From Iris pallida (Eukaryota > Streptophyta > Magnoliopsida > Asparagales > Iridaceae), in assembly GCA_029216955.1 (NCBI GenBank), contig JANAVB010042332.1:104501-168500 (forward strand): a DNA stretch of 64,000 nucleotides, given 5' to 3'. The position numbers and the translations under genes were made by a program. Under the pieces are notes generated by a model. The model did no database searches. It saw nothing but the letters and a program-made list of their open reading frames with translations, and was not told where the DNA came from. Positions 10,625-22,500 of this stretch are shown here, piece after piece. Numbering within the stretch: the stretch's first letter is position 1; every line of letters starts with the position of its first letter.

Positions 10625-12610
10625 TCCGATGATGTGAAGGTGGGCTCCTTCCATAAGACGCTGGTCGTATGCTTTAATCAATAGGCGTATGAGGAGTTCA
10701 TCTCTGAAGGCAGTGCGAGTCCTTCGAAGCGGCTGCCAAAGCCGAAGAAGACCCACCGAGTCTGGGTACGCAAGGTCGACGCCTCTGGCACCACCACCGA
10801 AGGGGATACGTCGATCCAGTCTTCCCTTCCTGCTGACGTCCTCAGCAACCGAGATGCGCCCACTGGTGTAGCGTATCCCTCGGGGAAACGTACAGCTGAC
10901 CACATTCTCCAGCCATCTCCCTCTCAGGCAAAAAAGATGCATCGACGGAGCAGGGACGCAGCTAATGCCCCGTGCATCACCTCCGATGCGCCACAAAAGG
11001 TCTCTGTTTTTGATAAACTCACTCGCTGTAGTGGCAAGAAGAATTTAGATTCTGAGTACTACGCGCCCTAGCGGGCTAGTACGAAGAAGTCCAAGGTAGC
11101 ACGGGCCATGCGTCCCAAACGTGCTATTCCAGCAGCAAGCCAGAAGCATGCACTCACAATCATGTGTGCTGCTGATGGTAAGCTGTATAAGGTTGACTCA
11201 GGTGCTTCTGCGCCAAAAAAGAGCCAACCTTCGAAGTCCTTATCTCACTTGGGCGCATCTGTTGCGTTCGCAACCAAGTCGAGTAAGGCAAACCCAGTGG
11301 TCTTGAACTCCCGCGCCCCCTCTGATTGTGCGTCTGAGGTTCGTTCAAGTCACTTTAAATGTTGTTCCCCCACTATTGATCTGAGCACCTGTTTGGTGTT
11401 GGATCAGGGGGCGCAACATTCACCTGAACACCCCGACGCTTGGCCTTGCCATGTGCTTGAAGGGGGTGTGAAGGTGGCACTCTCCTCCAACGATCTGCGC
11501 AACGTAATCACTCACAAGCGCCGATCAGGAGAGTCGACTGACAAGCACGATACGCCCCTAACAGGGCACACTTGTGTTGTGGTCACCATCAACTGCTGTT
11601 GCAAGTCAGCAGTCCCACCAAGACAGTCGGTGTTCCAGCGGCTGCAGTCATCGACACCCCTCCGACGTCGTCTCGGGAAGAAAGTGTCAACAAAAGAGGA
11701 GCCAGAACTAAAGGTTACTTCATGCAATGTAATCTCCAACTCCTCGTCAGTCCAAAAGGCGACTGGCAATTCCTCATCCAAGAGCCAGCCGAGGAAAACC
11801 AAGACAACCGTCTCGTCCTCCGGAGTGTTCGAAGGCACTCGGGGGAGGAAGAAGATCTTGGAGGAAGCTGGGGGTAGTCAAGCCCTAGTTGATCCTCCTT
11901 CCGTAAATGAGGGTGTCATCCAAAGCACAGCTGGGGTGGATCTTCATCCTCAGGGCAAAGTCAACCTCCCCGACATGGCTGGGGGTAGTCTAGCCCCTGC
12001 GGATCCGAGTCTCGAAGATGAAGAAGTCCTCAGGAACATAGCTGGGGGTAGCCAAGACGAAGCTCCGGGAACAACAACTCTTCTACAGGAGAGTGAGGCT
12101 GAAAACGAAGCCTCAACTGAGCCATCCGACTCCAGCCGTGTCATGACAGTCTACATGGCTGGAGGTGATACCGAGTCTGATGCGCCGCCACCAGACCTCG
12201 TCCTACGCATGGATACCTTGGAGGGAGGACTCAAAACCCTCTCTACCTCTATGCAAACACTGACTCAAGCAGTGTTTGAAATACGGTCAGCTTTGGCCAG
12301 GACACCTTCTACCGGTCCCGACCCAGAGGCCAATGGAGAGTCAAGTGTACCCCCTCAACGGGTATCCTTGGATACGGATCGTCGCGAAGCCCCTCGGACG
12401 TCGAAGCCCTCAAATGCTCAACTCCAGGTGGTACCACCTTTCCCGACTCCCAGCTCTACGGAAGACGTGGTCGAGATGATCAGGGACCAGCGCAAGCGCT
12501 TTGAGTCCAAGACGAGACAAGAGGAGCGCCAAAAGATGGGCATCCCCAACCTTATCCCCTCGAATGGAATAAAGTGGTTTATCCTCCCAAATATAAACCA
12601 CAAACACTGA
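10625..12610 (+). pseudogene. Element B pre-gag region and gag N-terminus
   Basis: One frame holds from 10625 to about 12560, with stops at 10682-10684 and 11069-11071. It begins with a stretch (KTLVV, NQ-x-AYEEF, VWV-x-K) that aligns with the C protein starting inside the primer site (KTLVV, NQTAYEAM, VWVSK). This pre-gag domain is thus shared by two Tat families. The rest is serine/proline-rich with four copies of (M)AGGS-x-x-x-x-DP around 11870-12060, then the start of gag. From about 12560 the real frame is shifted by one. Confidence 0.7.
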
Positions 12611-13925
12611 CGCCATACGACGGGAAGGAATTTTCGCATCGCTATCTGACATATTTCCAGTCTCAGACGGGACATCTCCCGAAGGAGGACGCGCTACTCA
12701 CCAGCATATTTGTCGACGCACTGAAAGGAGTGGCGTACGACTGGTACTACAGCCTCCCCGACAATTCCATATCTTCCTTCGACGATTTGACGCACCTTTT
12801 CCTCGACCGTTTCTACGACGGCGGGAAGGACATGACAATGGCGTCTCTCATAGAGATACGCCAGAAGGAGAAGGAAACAGTTTGAGTATTCATCGAACGC
12901 TTCCGACAGGCCTGCTTCATACTGCCCCCGGGCATGCCAGAACATGCACTCCTCTCCTCCTGCAGCATGAATATGCTGCCTGCAGTCAAACTCTGGCTCA
13001 ACTCTACTCCTCCTCCCGACTGGAGTTCCTTGATCATCGAAGCGAGGCCGCAGAAAAGAAGGTGGCCAATGCTCGTCTTCTGGGAGTCAGTTTTCCCGCC
13101 TTTGAAGACAAAGGAAAAGGGCCTACAGCCAACAACCCCAGACGAAAGACGAAGGAGAAACAGGCATTGACTGTCAATGCCTCAAAAGGTGCATCAGCGC
13201 CTACTCAGAAGCCTCCACTTGCACCACGGCCAAAGGAGGTTTATTCGTTCAACGATGAAGACAGCCTGCAACTCTTTGAGATACTGAAACAGGGTGACAA
13301 GATCAAGTTGTCAGACCCGAAGCGTCCGAACGAGGTTAGGAAAGTGGATAATCCGAGGTACTGTCACTACTATCGATTTGTCGGACATCCAACCAAGGAC
13401 TGCTACGTCCTCAAAAACTACATCCAGCCCATGATCAATGCGGATGTTATCTCCGTCGACTACGAGGAGAAGACAGTTTCGGCCAACGTGGTGTCACTCC
13501 AGTTCGGCACCTTGCCGCCAACTACAACACAAGATGGTGTCGTCCCCATCCCTAAGGTGACAATGGAGGTGGTTAACTTACCACCTACTCGTGACAACGT
13601 GAGTGGACTCATCCCACTCACTACATCTCGGAAAGAGGTCTTATGGGTTCACCCTGATCTCATCTTCGAGGTTACTCAACCGGAGGTATACTCTGCCTCC
13701 AGAACCAAGGACAGGAAGATCAAGTCTTGTCGTATGGTCTCTTCCTCTGCGGAAGAGGCACTTCCTGTACAGACGCGTTTACAACAGAACGCCCAACCCG
13801 ACGAAGCTGCCGTCGAGGTGGTGCCTCCTTGCACCATCCCTGCTGCCCAGGAAGAGGGCCCGTCTAAGCCCTCAGCAGCCAATAAGCAGAAGCATGTAGA
13901 GGCTCGTTTCGACAGACCTCTGTGA
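12574..13925 (+). pseudogene. Element B gag
   Basis: Capsid-like region with YDWYYSLPDNSI and HLFLDRFYDGGKD, then the C-terminal variant zinc knuckle YCHYYRFVGHPTKDC. Here the first histidine ligand of the C-x2-H-x4-H-x4-C pattern has become tyrosine. A stop at 12883-12885, a frame change near 13040 and a stop at 13923-13925 break it. Homology to A and C continues across each break, so these are mutations and not gene ends. Confidence 0.85.
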
Positions 13926-14604
13926 AAGGAGAATGCTTCGGGGCTAGCCAAGCCTCACAACTTCGACATACTGGCACAACTTGCCAGTACTTCTGCCCGC
14001 CTTTCTCTGTTTGAGCTCCTTCGTCTTTCCAAGGACACTCGCGAAGCTCTCTGCGAAGCCCTGAAGGATGCTGAGTCCTTCATCAGTCAGGTGAAGCAGC
14101 TTGAAGATCTCCCAACTACATGTGCGCACTATCATTGTACGGATGAGGTTATCCCCAATATAACCTTCATCCAACAAGACATGCTGCTCAAGCACAACCG
14201 ACACAACAGGCCGCTGTATTATACAGGGTATATCGGTTCTGTCAAGGTGAAGTTGATTCAGATCGATTCGGGGTCTTCCCTCAGCATCATTCTGAAGACG
14301 CTGCACTCAACACTGGGGATCCTAATGTACCGATTGGCGCCTTCCAACACAATAATCAGTGGCTTCAATGCTAGCAAAAGTGAGCCACTGGGCAAGATAC
14401 GTCTAACGTGCCATATCAGTAACCTAAGAACCGAGGTGACTTGTTATGTCGTGGACGCCGACGTCAACTACAACCATCTGTTGGGTCGTCCATGGCTGCA
14501 TGAGTACATAGTGGTGCCATCTACACTCCACCAATGTATGAAGTACGTGTCCACCAACGACGTCATCCGGACGGAGTTTGCGGACATTGACCCTTCCAAG
14601 GGGT
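13926..14604 (+). pseudogene. Element B aspartic protease
   Basis: In frame with gag after the 13923-13925 stop. The active-site segment reads IQIDSGSSLSIILKTL, here with the canonical D-S-G that A and C lack. YNHLLGRPWLHE is the second motif, and STLHQCMKYV follows as in A and C. The frame shifts near 14600, just before the acidic linker. Confidence 0.8.
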
Positions 14605-15916
14605 TGAAGCCTACTTCACTGATTCCTCCTTGTACAAGTCACCTGACGAGGAGGAAGCCAATGATGCTGACGACGAGGCAGAAACGGCAGCAGAGCCGGA
14701 TATGGAGCCTAAGATGACTCCCAGCGCTCTTTTGAAGATCCGACTCAAAGGCAAACTGCCTCAGAAGTTGCCTCCCATGAACATCAAGCTACTCGGGAAA
14801 GCACCAACTGCTCCTGAAGCTCCCTTCAAGATACGCCTCAAGGGAAAGCCGCCTCAGACATTGGCTCCCCTTGTGGCAAAACTACAAGGGAAGGCACCAA
14901 TCACCGGAGGCACAGTGAAGGCACATCTGAAGGTACGTCTTAAAGGCAAGCCACCGCAATCCAAGCTGCCAGAGAAGGCCCACATAGCCCTCTCGGACCC
15001 CGAAATCAAAGCTGTGGTGGACTCTCCCGATCTAATCCCAGTACTCACAGATGAAGAGCTAGGGGAATATATCTCTGCTGATGTAGATGTACCCTCCCTG
15101 GACAATGTAATCCCGTAGGATAAAATCTCGTACTTCATCAATAATAGAGTATCTTTTAATTATTCTAGTCTTCCACATTGGAATGCCATGTATACATTAG
15201 ATAACGCTCTACGATCGTTGCAAACACAAATAACGACTGTCCATCATGTAAATCGAGTAGTCCCGTTCCAAGGGGTCTGTTTTGTAGTCCCACCGCGGAG
15301 TCGAGACGAAGAATCCATCATTTTCGATAAAGTTGAGCGTCATCAAGACCTCCCGCCACTCGAGCCAGAACCAGATACCGGCATAATACAAGTCTATCAG
15401 TACACGAACAAGGCAAATTACCTCATCCAAAAGATGGATTACGACCTAAAAAGCAACAAAGGCCTGAACTACGGCAAGGGTCGACGTCTTCCTCTCCGGC
15501 TTCCTACACCTAAAGGAAAGCCGCAGGACTACTATAATCGGACTCGACGGGGGATAGGCTATGTCACGCCGCCGTCAAATCCAGAGAGTTCGGAGGCAGA
15601 AGAAGTAGAATATTCTTATTCGTCTGAAGCATCAACTTGGGATTCCGATACCAGTATCGGCTCAGTCTTCAAGAGAGTGCTGTCAGCCAATATGACATCC
15701 GCTCAACCTCAAGAAGATGAAGACGAAGATCAAGCACCGAAATTCTTCGAAGAAGAACCATGGGCGCAACGCTTAGGAGAACAGCGGGAGTCTCGTTTTG
15801 AGCTACACGAACCCCCTACCGAAGATGAAGTCGAACAGATCGACCTTGGGGATGGATCTTCTTCCAAACCCATCTTCATCAGCAAAAGCCTAAAAGGAGA
15901 AGACCGGGGTCTTTAA
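14605..15916 (+). pseudogene. Element B PR-RT linker with KGKxPQ repeats
   Basis: The linker carries three to four basic repeats of the form KIRLKGKLPQKLPP...KLLGKAP (14730-14985), different from the ELTSSEPLVIDL repeats of A and C. After TAG 15116-15118 the same frame resumes. It has the glycine-spaced segment GLNYGKGRRLP and RRGIGYVTPP, a tryptophan/acidic stretch and EPPTEDEVEQIDLGD, as in A and C. A frame change near 15900 leads into RT. The repeats make this part lysine-rich, which could suit nucleic-acid binding; that is inference. Confidence 0.75.
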
Positions 15917-15993
15917 TCCAACTGGATAAAGAATATATTGATGTCTTCGCCTGGAGCTACGAAGACATGCCAGGACTTGATCCTTAGATCGCG

Positions 15994-18141
15994 ATGCATA
16001 GGCTCAACATCTTACCCGATGCCAAGCCTATCAAACAACAACAGCGACGTTTTCGTCCGGACATTATGAATGCCATCGATCAAGAGGTGGACAAACTCTT
16101 GACCAATGGCTTCATCCGTGAAGAACAACACCCGAATTGGGTGGCCAACGTTGTCCCTGTCACAAAAAAGAATGGGAAAATTCGAGTCTGCATCGACTTC
16201 AGGGATCTCAACTCCACTTGCCCGAAGGACAAATTCCCGTTTCCCATCACCGACGTGATGATCGACAATACATGTGGCTTCGAACGCATGTCTTTCATGG
16301 ATGGGTATTCGGGCTACAACCAGATCAAGATGTTTCCCGATGACGCAAAATATACGTCATTCAGGACTCCAAAGGGCATTTTCTGCTACACAGTGATGCC
16401 CTTCGGCTTGAAGAACGCTGGTGCCACATACCAACGAGCTTTGAGCACCATTTTTCGTCAGCATCTTCGTAAGACAGTCGAATGCTATGTTGATGACATC
16501 GCAGTCAAGAGCCGTCTCAAAGGAGATCATCTACAAGACCTGAAGACAGTCTTCGATCTCATGCAGGCGCATCAACTCAAGATGAACCCCGCTAAAACCT
16601 TCTTAGGGGTTTCTAGCGGAAAATTCTTGGGCTTCATTATCACGGCAAAAGGCATTCATGTCGATCCCGAGAAGACCAAAGCCATCCTCGACATGGGCCC
16701 TCCGAAGAACCTCCGAGAACTTCGAGGCCTGCAGGGGCGTCTGACATATATCCGGAGGTTCATAACAAACCTTTTCGAAAAATGTCGACCCTTCACTCAG
16801 CTTATGAAGAAGGGAGTCTCTTGCGTCTGGACAGAGAAATGCCAAAAATCTTTCGACGATATCAAAGCTTACCTGACGAGTCCACCAGTCCTAGTGGCAC
16901 CCGTCACCGGCAAACCATTCCTCCTCTACGTCCGTGCCATGGATCATTCCCTCGGCTCTTTGCTGGCTCAGAACAGCGATACAGGCCATGAGCAAGCCAT
17001 CTACTACCTCAGTCGAACACTCATCGGGTCCGAACATTGGTACAACCCCGTTGAAAAGGAGTGCTTGGCGTTGGTGTTTGCTATTCAGAAGACTCGCCAT
17101 TATGTCTCAGGCCAGACAATTCATGTCATCTCCCGAGTCAATCCACTCAGAGTTCTCATGATGAAGACAGGATCCTTGAACTTTCGGCTAGCTACATGGG
17201 CGATCCTGCTAACGCCATATAATATGGTGTTCGTTCCGCAAAAAGCCGTCAAGGGTCAAGCTCTGGCCGACTTTTTAGTTGCACACCCCATTCCAGAATC
17301 CTCAAGACTCTATGAAGACATCCCGGATGAGGTCCAAGAATCTAACGTCACCGAAGAAAGCTCCGTCTGGCGGATGTTTTTCGATGGCGCTTCAAGAACA
17401 GGCCCCAAAGGCCAAATTATCGCAGAAGTGGGGGTAGTCTTGGTCTCTCCCGATAAGCTGGTCATCCAGCGCATCTACTCCCTTTCGAAGCCGTGCTCCA
17501 ATAATGTTGTCGAGTACAACGCTCTCATCATGGGACTCCAGCTGGCACGACAGCTGGGGGTGGATCATCTGGAAGCCTACGGCGACTCAAAAATCGTCGT
17601 AAACCAGATCAGAGGACAATACGAGGTTCGCCATAAAGACCTGATCCCTTACCATGAAGTTGCGTTGAATATTATTTTAACCTTCGCCGAGTTCTTCATC
17701 GAACATGTACCTCGTTTACAAAATCTGGAGGCTGACGCTCTAGCTGGCCTCGCAGCCTCGTTAGCAGCACCCCTCGGGACTCAGCACTACGTCACGGTAG
17801 TTGGTCGAGACTTGGTCTGTCCTAAAAATAACCTGTGCTCACAAGTGGCCTATGCCATGTCAACAAGTGCTGGTGTTAATGTTCGAGAATGGAGATTCCC
17901 GTTCATCGACTTCGCTGTTTACGAAATTCTCCCAGAAGACCCGAAAGAAGCCGTCTCAGTCAGGAGGCGCTCCCTTCGATTCTACTACGATACAGCTACT
18001 AAAATATTGTACCGACGCTCCTACGATGGACTTCTCCTGCGATGTATGTCCAACGAAGAAGCAGTCGAAGCCCTTCGAAAAGCTCACGATGGGACCTGCG
18101 GAGCCCATCAACCTGGCCCTAAGTTACAGGATCGACTGTGA
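15994..18141 (+). CDS. Element B RT, RNase H and archaeal-type RNase H
   Basis: The longest clean frame in the window, 715 codons. It holds RT (RVCIDFRDLN, FMDGYSGYNQI, YVDD at 16486-16497), then RNase H (RAMDHSLGSLLAQ, PVEKECLALVFAIQKTRHY), then the second RNase H (FFDGAS, VVEYNA, AYGDSK, LEADALAGLAA). It ends with the integrase zinc-finger region up to TGA 18139-18141. No active-site residue of RT or aRH is lost. It has no start of its own: upstream the same frame carries TAG 15987-15989, and the 5' part of RT-proximal sequence lies in another frame. Compared with A and C it has fewer disabling changes over this interval. Confidence 0.9.
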   Translation: MHRLNILPDAKPIKQQQRRFRPDIMNAIDQEVDKLLTNGFIREEQHPNWVANVVPVTKKNGKIRVCIDFRDLNSTCPKDKFPFPITDVMIDNTCGFERMSFMDGYSGYNQIKMFPDDAKYTSFRTPKGIFCYTVMPFGLKNAGATYQRALSTIFRQHLRKTVECYVDDIAVKSRLKGDHLQDLKTVFDLMQAHQLKMNPAKTFLGVSSGKFLGFIITAKGIHVDPEKTKAILDMGPPKNLRELRGLQGRLTYIRRFITNLFEKCRPFTQLMKKGVSCVWTEKCQKSFDDIKAYLTSPPVLVAPVTGKPFLLYVRAMDHSLGSLLAQNSDTGHEQAIYYLSRTLIGSEHWYNPVEKECLALVFAIQKTRHYVSGQTIHVISRVNPLRVLMMKTGSLNFRLATWAILLTPYNMVFVPQKAVKGQALADFLVAHPIPESSRLYEDIPDEVQESNVTEESSVWRMFFDGASRTGPKGQIIAEVGVVLVSPDKLVIQRIYSLSKPCSNNVVEYNALIMGLQLARQLGVDHLEAYGDSKIVVNQIRGQYEVRHKDLIPYHEVALNIILTFAEFFIEHVPRLQNLEADALAGLAASLAAPLGTQHYVTVVGRDLVCPKNNLCSQVAYAMSTSAGVNVREWRFPFIDFAVYEILPEDPKEAVSVRRRSLRFYYDTATKILYRRSYDGLLLRCMSNEEAVEALRKAHDGTCGAHQPGPKLQDRL

Positions 18142-19145
18142 CGCATGGGCTACTACTAGCCAACCATGGCCGCTGACACTGTCGACTATGCTAAAAAGTG
18201 CCATACGTGCCAGCTTCACGCAGACTTCATCCATACACCGTCAGAACCACTACATCCTACAATCGCCTCTTGGCCCTTCGAAGCTTGGGCATGGACATTG
18301 TAGGACCGATCACCCCTCCTTCATCGAGAGGACACCGCTTCATCCTAGCCATCACCGACTACTTCTCCAAATGGGCAGAAGCAGTTCCACTGGCGGAAGT
18401 GAAGAGCTCTAGGGTGATCAGCTTCATCAAGCACCATGTCATTTGCCATTTCGGGGTACCCCGGAGGATTATCTACGATAACGGTCCTCAGTTCATCAGC
18501 CATGTTTTCAGCTGATTCTGTGACAAGTATCGCATTCAAAACATGGCCTCAACCGCCTACAATCTGATAATAAATGGATTGGCCGAGGCGTTCAACAAGA
18601 CCATCGTCAGGCTACTCAAAAAGGTCATGTCATCCAATAAATGCGACTGGGACGAAAAGCTCGGCGAATGCCTTTGGGCCTACCGCACAACGGTACGGAC
18701 CCCGACAGGAAATACACCATTTTCTCTGGTCTACGGGAGCGAAGCGGTACTACCTCTCGAGATCCAGATACCCTCACTCCGCGTAGCAATCACAAACCAA
18801 CTCACAGAAGAGGACAATCAACGTCGTCGTCTGCGGAAACTGGAGGCACTTGATGAAAAGCATCTCCTAGCTCAACAACGCATCGAACTCTACCAAGCCC
18901 GTATATCACAGGCTTTCAACAAGAAGGTCAAGCAAAGGACTTTCCAAGTAGGCGACCTGGTTCTGGCAGTCAGGAGGCCGATGGTGTTGACTCACAAGAC
19001 ACCAGGAAAGTTCGAGCCCAAGTGGGAAGGACCTTTCATCATAGAGACAGTATACTCAAACGGTGCTTACCGCCTCGCTAAACCCAATGGGAACTTGTTC
19101 ATGATGCCCATCAACGGCAAGTTCCTAAAGAAGTACTACTCTTGA
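18142..19145 (+). pseudogene. Element B integrase
   Basis: It continues the preceding frame past a TGA and a TAG at about 18157, through YAKKCHTCQLH (zinc-finger cysteines). A missing G near 18288 shifts the frame before GMDIVGPITPP. YDNGPQFISH and INGLAEAFNKTIV supply the second D and the E. A TGA at 18513-18515 lies between them. The final 200 codons are open and end in MPINGKFLKKYYS, like the other Tat integrases. Confidence 0.85.
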
Positions 19146-19270
19146 CATCTTTTAGACATGTACTTCCACAAAGGATCAGTGGACCTAATCATCAGGATTC
19201 ACATACAAATTCCTTCCACAAAATCAGATGCTTCTGGAACCCAGCTGTTCCGTGGCATTCTCCAGTAGAA
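19146..19270. other. Post-pol spacer of element B
   Basis: Untranslated sequence after pol. It holds a compound inverted repeat (CTTCT at 19231-19235 with AGAAG at 19267-19271, and GGAAC/GTTCC inside). No small acidic antisense gene is found here, unlike in A and C. Confidence 0.5.
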
Positions 19271-19304
19271 GGACAACCACGTCTACATCACCTCTGAGTT
19301 GTTC
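19271..19304. other. Constant-loop hairpin B1
   Basis: The loop CACGTCTACATCACCTCTGA (19278-19297) is closed by GGACAAC and GTTGTTC: seven pairs, including one G-U. Confidence 0.65.
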
Positions 19305-19324
19305 CCCTACGCCCTACAAAGCGG

Positions 19325-19345
19325 AGTCTTACACTCCGTAAGACT
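19325..19345. other. Perfect 8-bp hairpin between B1 and B2
   Basis: AGTCTTAC and GTAAGACT enclose a 5-nt loop ACTCC. It lies inside the same array but without the constant loop. Confidence 0.6.
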
Positions 19346-19357
19346 ATGCTACCCATC

Positions 19358-19393
19358 ATGTTTACCACGTCCACATTACCTCTGAGTAAACAT
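19358..19393. other. Constant-loop hairpin B2
   Basis: The loop CACGTCCACATTACCTCTGA (19366-19385) is closed by a perfect 8-bp stem, ATGTTTAC with GTAAACAT. Confidence 0.7.
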
Positions 19394-19429
19394 CCCGTAC
19401 AGACAACCCCTGCGTTGCCGTACATTCAT

Positions 19430-19471
19430 CGCAGAACTTCCACGTCCACATTACCTCTGAGTAGTTCTGCG
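19430..19471. other. Constant-loop hairpin B3
   Basis: The same 20-nt loop, identical to B2 (19441-19460), lies between CGCAGAACTTC and GTAGTTCTGCG. Ten of eleven positions pair. The stem sequence is unrelated to that of B2. Confidence 0.7.
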
Positions 19472-19486
19472 TATCCTCCAGAGTCA

Positions 19487-19520
19487 TTCCTACCACGTCC
19501 ATAACACCTCTGAGTAGGAA
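19487..19520. other. Constant-loop hairpin B4
   Basis: The loop CACGTCCATAACACCTCTGA (19494-19513) is closed by a perfect 7-bp stem, TTCCTAC with GTAGGAA. Confidence 0.7.
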
Positions 19521-19548
19521 GATTCCATCATTTGAGTCCCATATTTTC

Positions 19549-19568
19549 CACGTCCACGTCACCTCTGA
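19549..19568. other. Constant-loop copy B5 without a good stem
   Basis: CACGTCCACGTCACCTCTGA has the loop sequence, but its flanks pair only weakly. It is a degenerate copy, or one whose stem has decayed. The remaining bases to 19780 are A-rich untranslated sequence. Confidence 0.5.
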
Positions 19569-22500
19569 GCAGACATGTTGGTTCTCTCAAACTTATTATC
19601 TGTACCTAAAAAACCAAGGTGCACAAAAGATAATAGGTCCACACAAATTATCAAGTTCATGACAGCAAAAATGAACACATCACAAAAATCTTTGTATTTC
19701 TTTATTCTAAAAAAGAGAGTAAAGGATTACACCCTCCCAAGCAAGAGTTGCAAATACACAAAAAGAAGAGACTACAATCCCTAAACATCCCCAGGGTTGG
19801 CTGAAAGCTCTTCAATCCGGCGCCTCAAGTCTGTCACTCGAGTCTCCACAGTCGCTAGGACCCGACGTTCAGCTTCTTGACGCATCGTCTCTATGGCCTC
19901 AGGAGAAGTGTCATCCTCATGCTTCTCAACCAGCTGCTGCCGCTACTGAGCCAGAGTAAGAGCCCGGTGGGTGAAAGCTGCTTCCTTCTTCTTAAATGCT
20001 ACATATTCAGCCTGGGCACGCTCAACATCCAATAGGAGTCGGGCCGCTGGTCCTCAAAGTGGCGAATCTGGGCATCAACCTCCGCGATACTAGCGTCCAA
20101 CGCAGTTCGCAACTCCATCTTCTCCTGCTTAGACTGAGACAACCGCTCCACTGTAGCTTCAGTCTCAGCCACTTCGTATTCCCAAATACCCACGGTGGCC
20201 TGATAAGAGGACTCAATTTCAGCAATCAGCTTCTCCTTTTTCGCGTCTATCAGGGCGGAAAGATTATTCCGCTGGATACGCTGAAACTCGAAAAGCAGTT
20301 GATCCAGCTCAGTCACCGAGGCCTCCAGAATCTCGGCCATATGATCATATCCCTGGTGGAGACGTATCAGGTTGATGTGTGGAAGCACCATATATGGATT
20401 TTGCCATCGTAAAACTTCTATTGGTGTTCATCACTGTCGACACACCCTTCTGCAGCATCTTGTACACCGCCTCAACGATAAATTTTACGTACTCATCCAC
20501 ATCCGCCAACACTTGTGGTGTCATGGCAGGAGTTGGAGGAGCTACCCTAGATGGCGGACCTGAAGAAGACCCGCCGATCTCAATCTGCGAGGTTTGAACA
20601 TCGACCTCAGCAGACTCTCCCGCACCAGGAACTTGAATTCCGCTACCAGCGCCAGATGCCAAGAGTGTAGAAGGAGTTGGGTGGGGCATCGATATCGTCC
20701 CCCAAGTCGAAGAAGCAACAGAGGGCTCTTGCATCAGCAAGCCCTTGCCCTTTCCCGGCTCAAAGGGACTATCAGCACCCGGAGCTGCCTACTCCACCAC
20801 AGAGGCGCGATCTATAACCAGCACGGAGCCTTCCTCTGGCAAACTAACCGGATCAGCTCCCGTTTCCTGGCGGGGCGCGTCTTCTTGGGTCGGGCTCGGC
20901 AGACGAGCCTCCCCCTTATCATCGAATCCCTCCACGGGGACAAAATCTGTCGCCACCTCCCGGCCGGCAGCCACCTCAGCTGCCATTACTGAGCCTGGGG
21001 TAGGGCTCGGCAACGCTACAGTCGACCTTCCTGCATCTTGACAAGGAGAGGAATCAACCCTCTCCTCTGTTGCAATCACGTCTGTTGCACCCGCAACAGA
21101 CTCACACATCTCTGGAGGAACGTCTTCCGAAGACGACGAACTCCACTCCACCTCTTCATCTGGAAGCCCCGTCTCCGCAGGACCCTCAACGTCCAAGGCC
21201 CCCACGGCGGCTTGCACTATCCCGGAAACTGCTACATCCTCAGCCTCCCTCCTAACATAATCTGGAGATGTCGGAGTCTCCACAACAGCGACATCATCTG
21301 GATTCTCCTCCATGGGAGACATCATAATCGGCGGAATGTGCTCTTCAGATGAGCCCGCCATCGCCTTTGGCCTGCTGCCACCAGACTTTAGAGTACGGGG
21401 TCTCCTTTTGAGCGACTCCTACAAAAAGAAAGCATAAGTCATACGAAATATGGATTCTGAATTGGACTATATGGGATACCCTTACCTCCGTAGGTGTCGA
21501 GTCCGACGACACAGTCAGTGATGATGCCTTCTTCTGCCTCTTTGACGCAGAAGAGCCAGCCTCTGTATTCGCACGTCTTTTCGGTTGATCAACCGAGGTT
21601 CTGCCTGACCCCCTGGAGATGCGGCAGGGACACCTCGATGACCCACCTCTGGCGGACGATACGATCGAGCCCTCGCCAATATGTTCTCGGTCACCGCTAA
21701 CGGGGTGCCTACAACAAGACTAGTCTCCCTATCATATCCGGGAGGCATGGCAGCCATAACACAGTAAAATTTGGCGGCTGAGAAAAGAATCAGCGGTCGC
21801 AGATTCTGGACGGGTAGCGTAAAGCGAACTCCGGTACATCCGACATTATAGTAATGCCAACCTCGCGCACCATCCAGCAAGCTTCCAGTATACCCCAGGT
21901 TGATACTGGGATTATCTAACATCAACTGAGCATAACCAAATTACCGTGCAAAATGGCTCGGTAAATACGGTTCCAAGTAACACTGGTTCCTGTTCCAGTA
22001 CCCCAGATAGGACGGCCGGATACTTTATAACCAGCGGAATCCCTATGGAGGCAGAGCGGTGGCGTCTTCACCCGAATCCATTAAGTCTTTACCGGCCTCA
22101 AAATCCGAAAAGACAGGACCTACTTTGGTGATCTCCCACCCCTGAAGGCGGGATAAAACCTTCCTGCAAACCGGAACGCCAGAATGCAACCAGCTCCTCT
22201 GGTGGAAACAGCGAAGGAATACATCTCCGGCCCTATGATCTTCTTCCGAGCCCGGACTCATTACATTTGGATGGTGTAAAATTAGCCACCCCATCAGATA
22301 GTAAAATGGCAGTTTGGCACGTAGGAAGTTGTCATTCCTACCGCGATCATGAACCATGTTTCCCGCAAACTCCCGTAAACCTCGCAGCAGGTTACACACC
22401 ATCGCGGGGAGAAGAGCCAGGCGCCGGCCGAAAACCAACTTCACTGCTGGCAGGATTAAGTTTCGGGTCACCCTCTCTACGGAGCCTGACCCGCCCGAGA

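Noticed and set aside
19362..19562. 66-codon minus-strand frame at the B hairpins
   Set aside because: Its repeated MTWTW peptides are just the complement of the constant-loop DNA motif.
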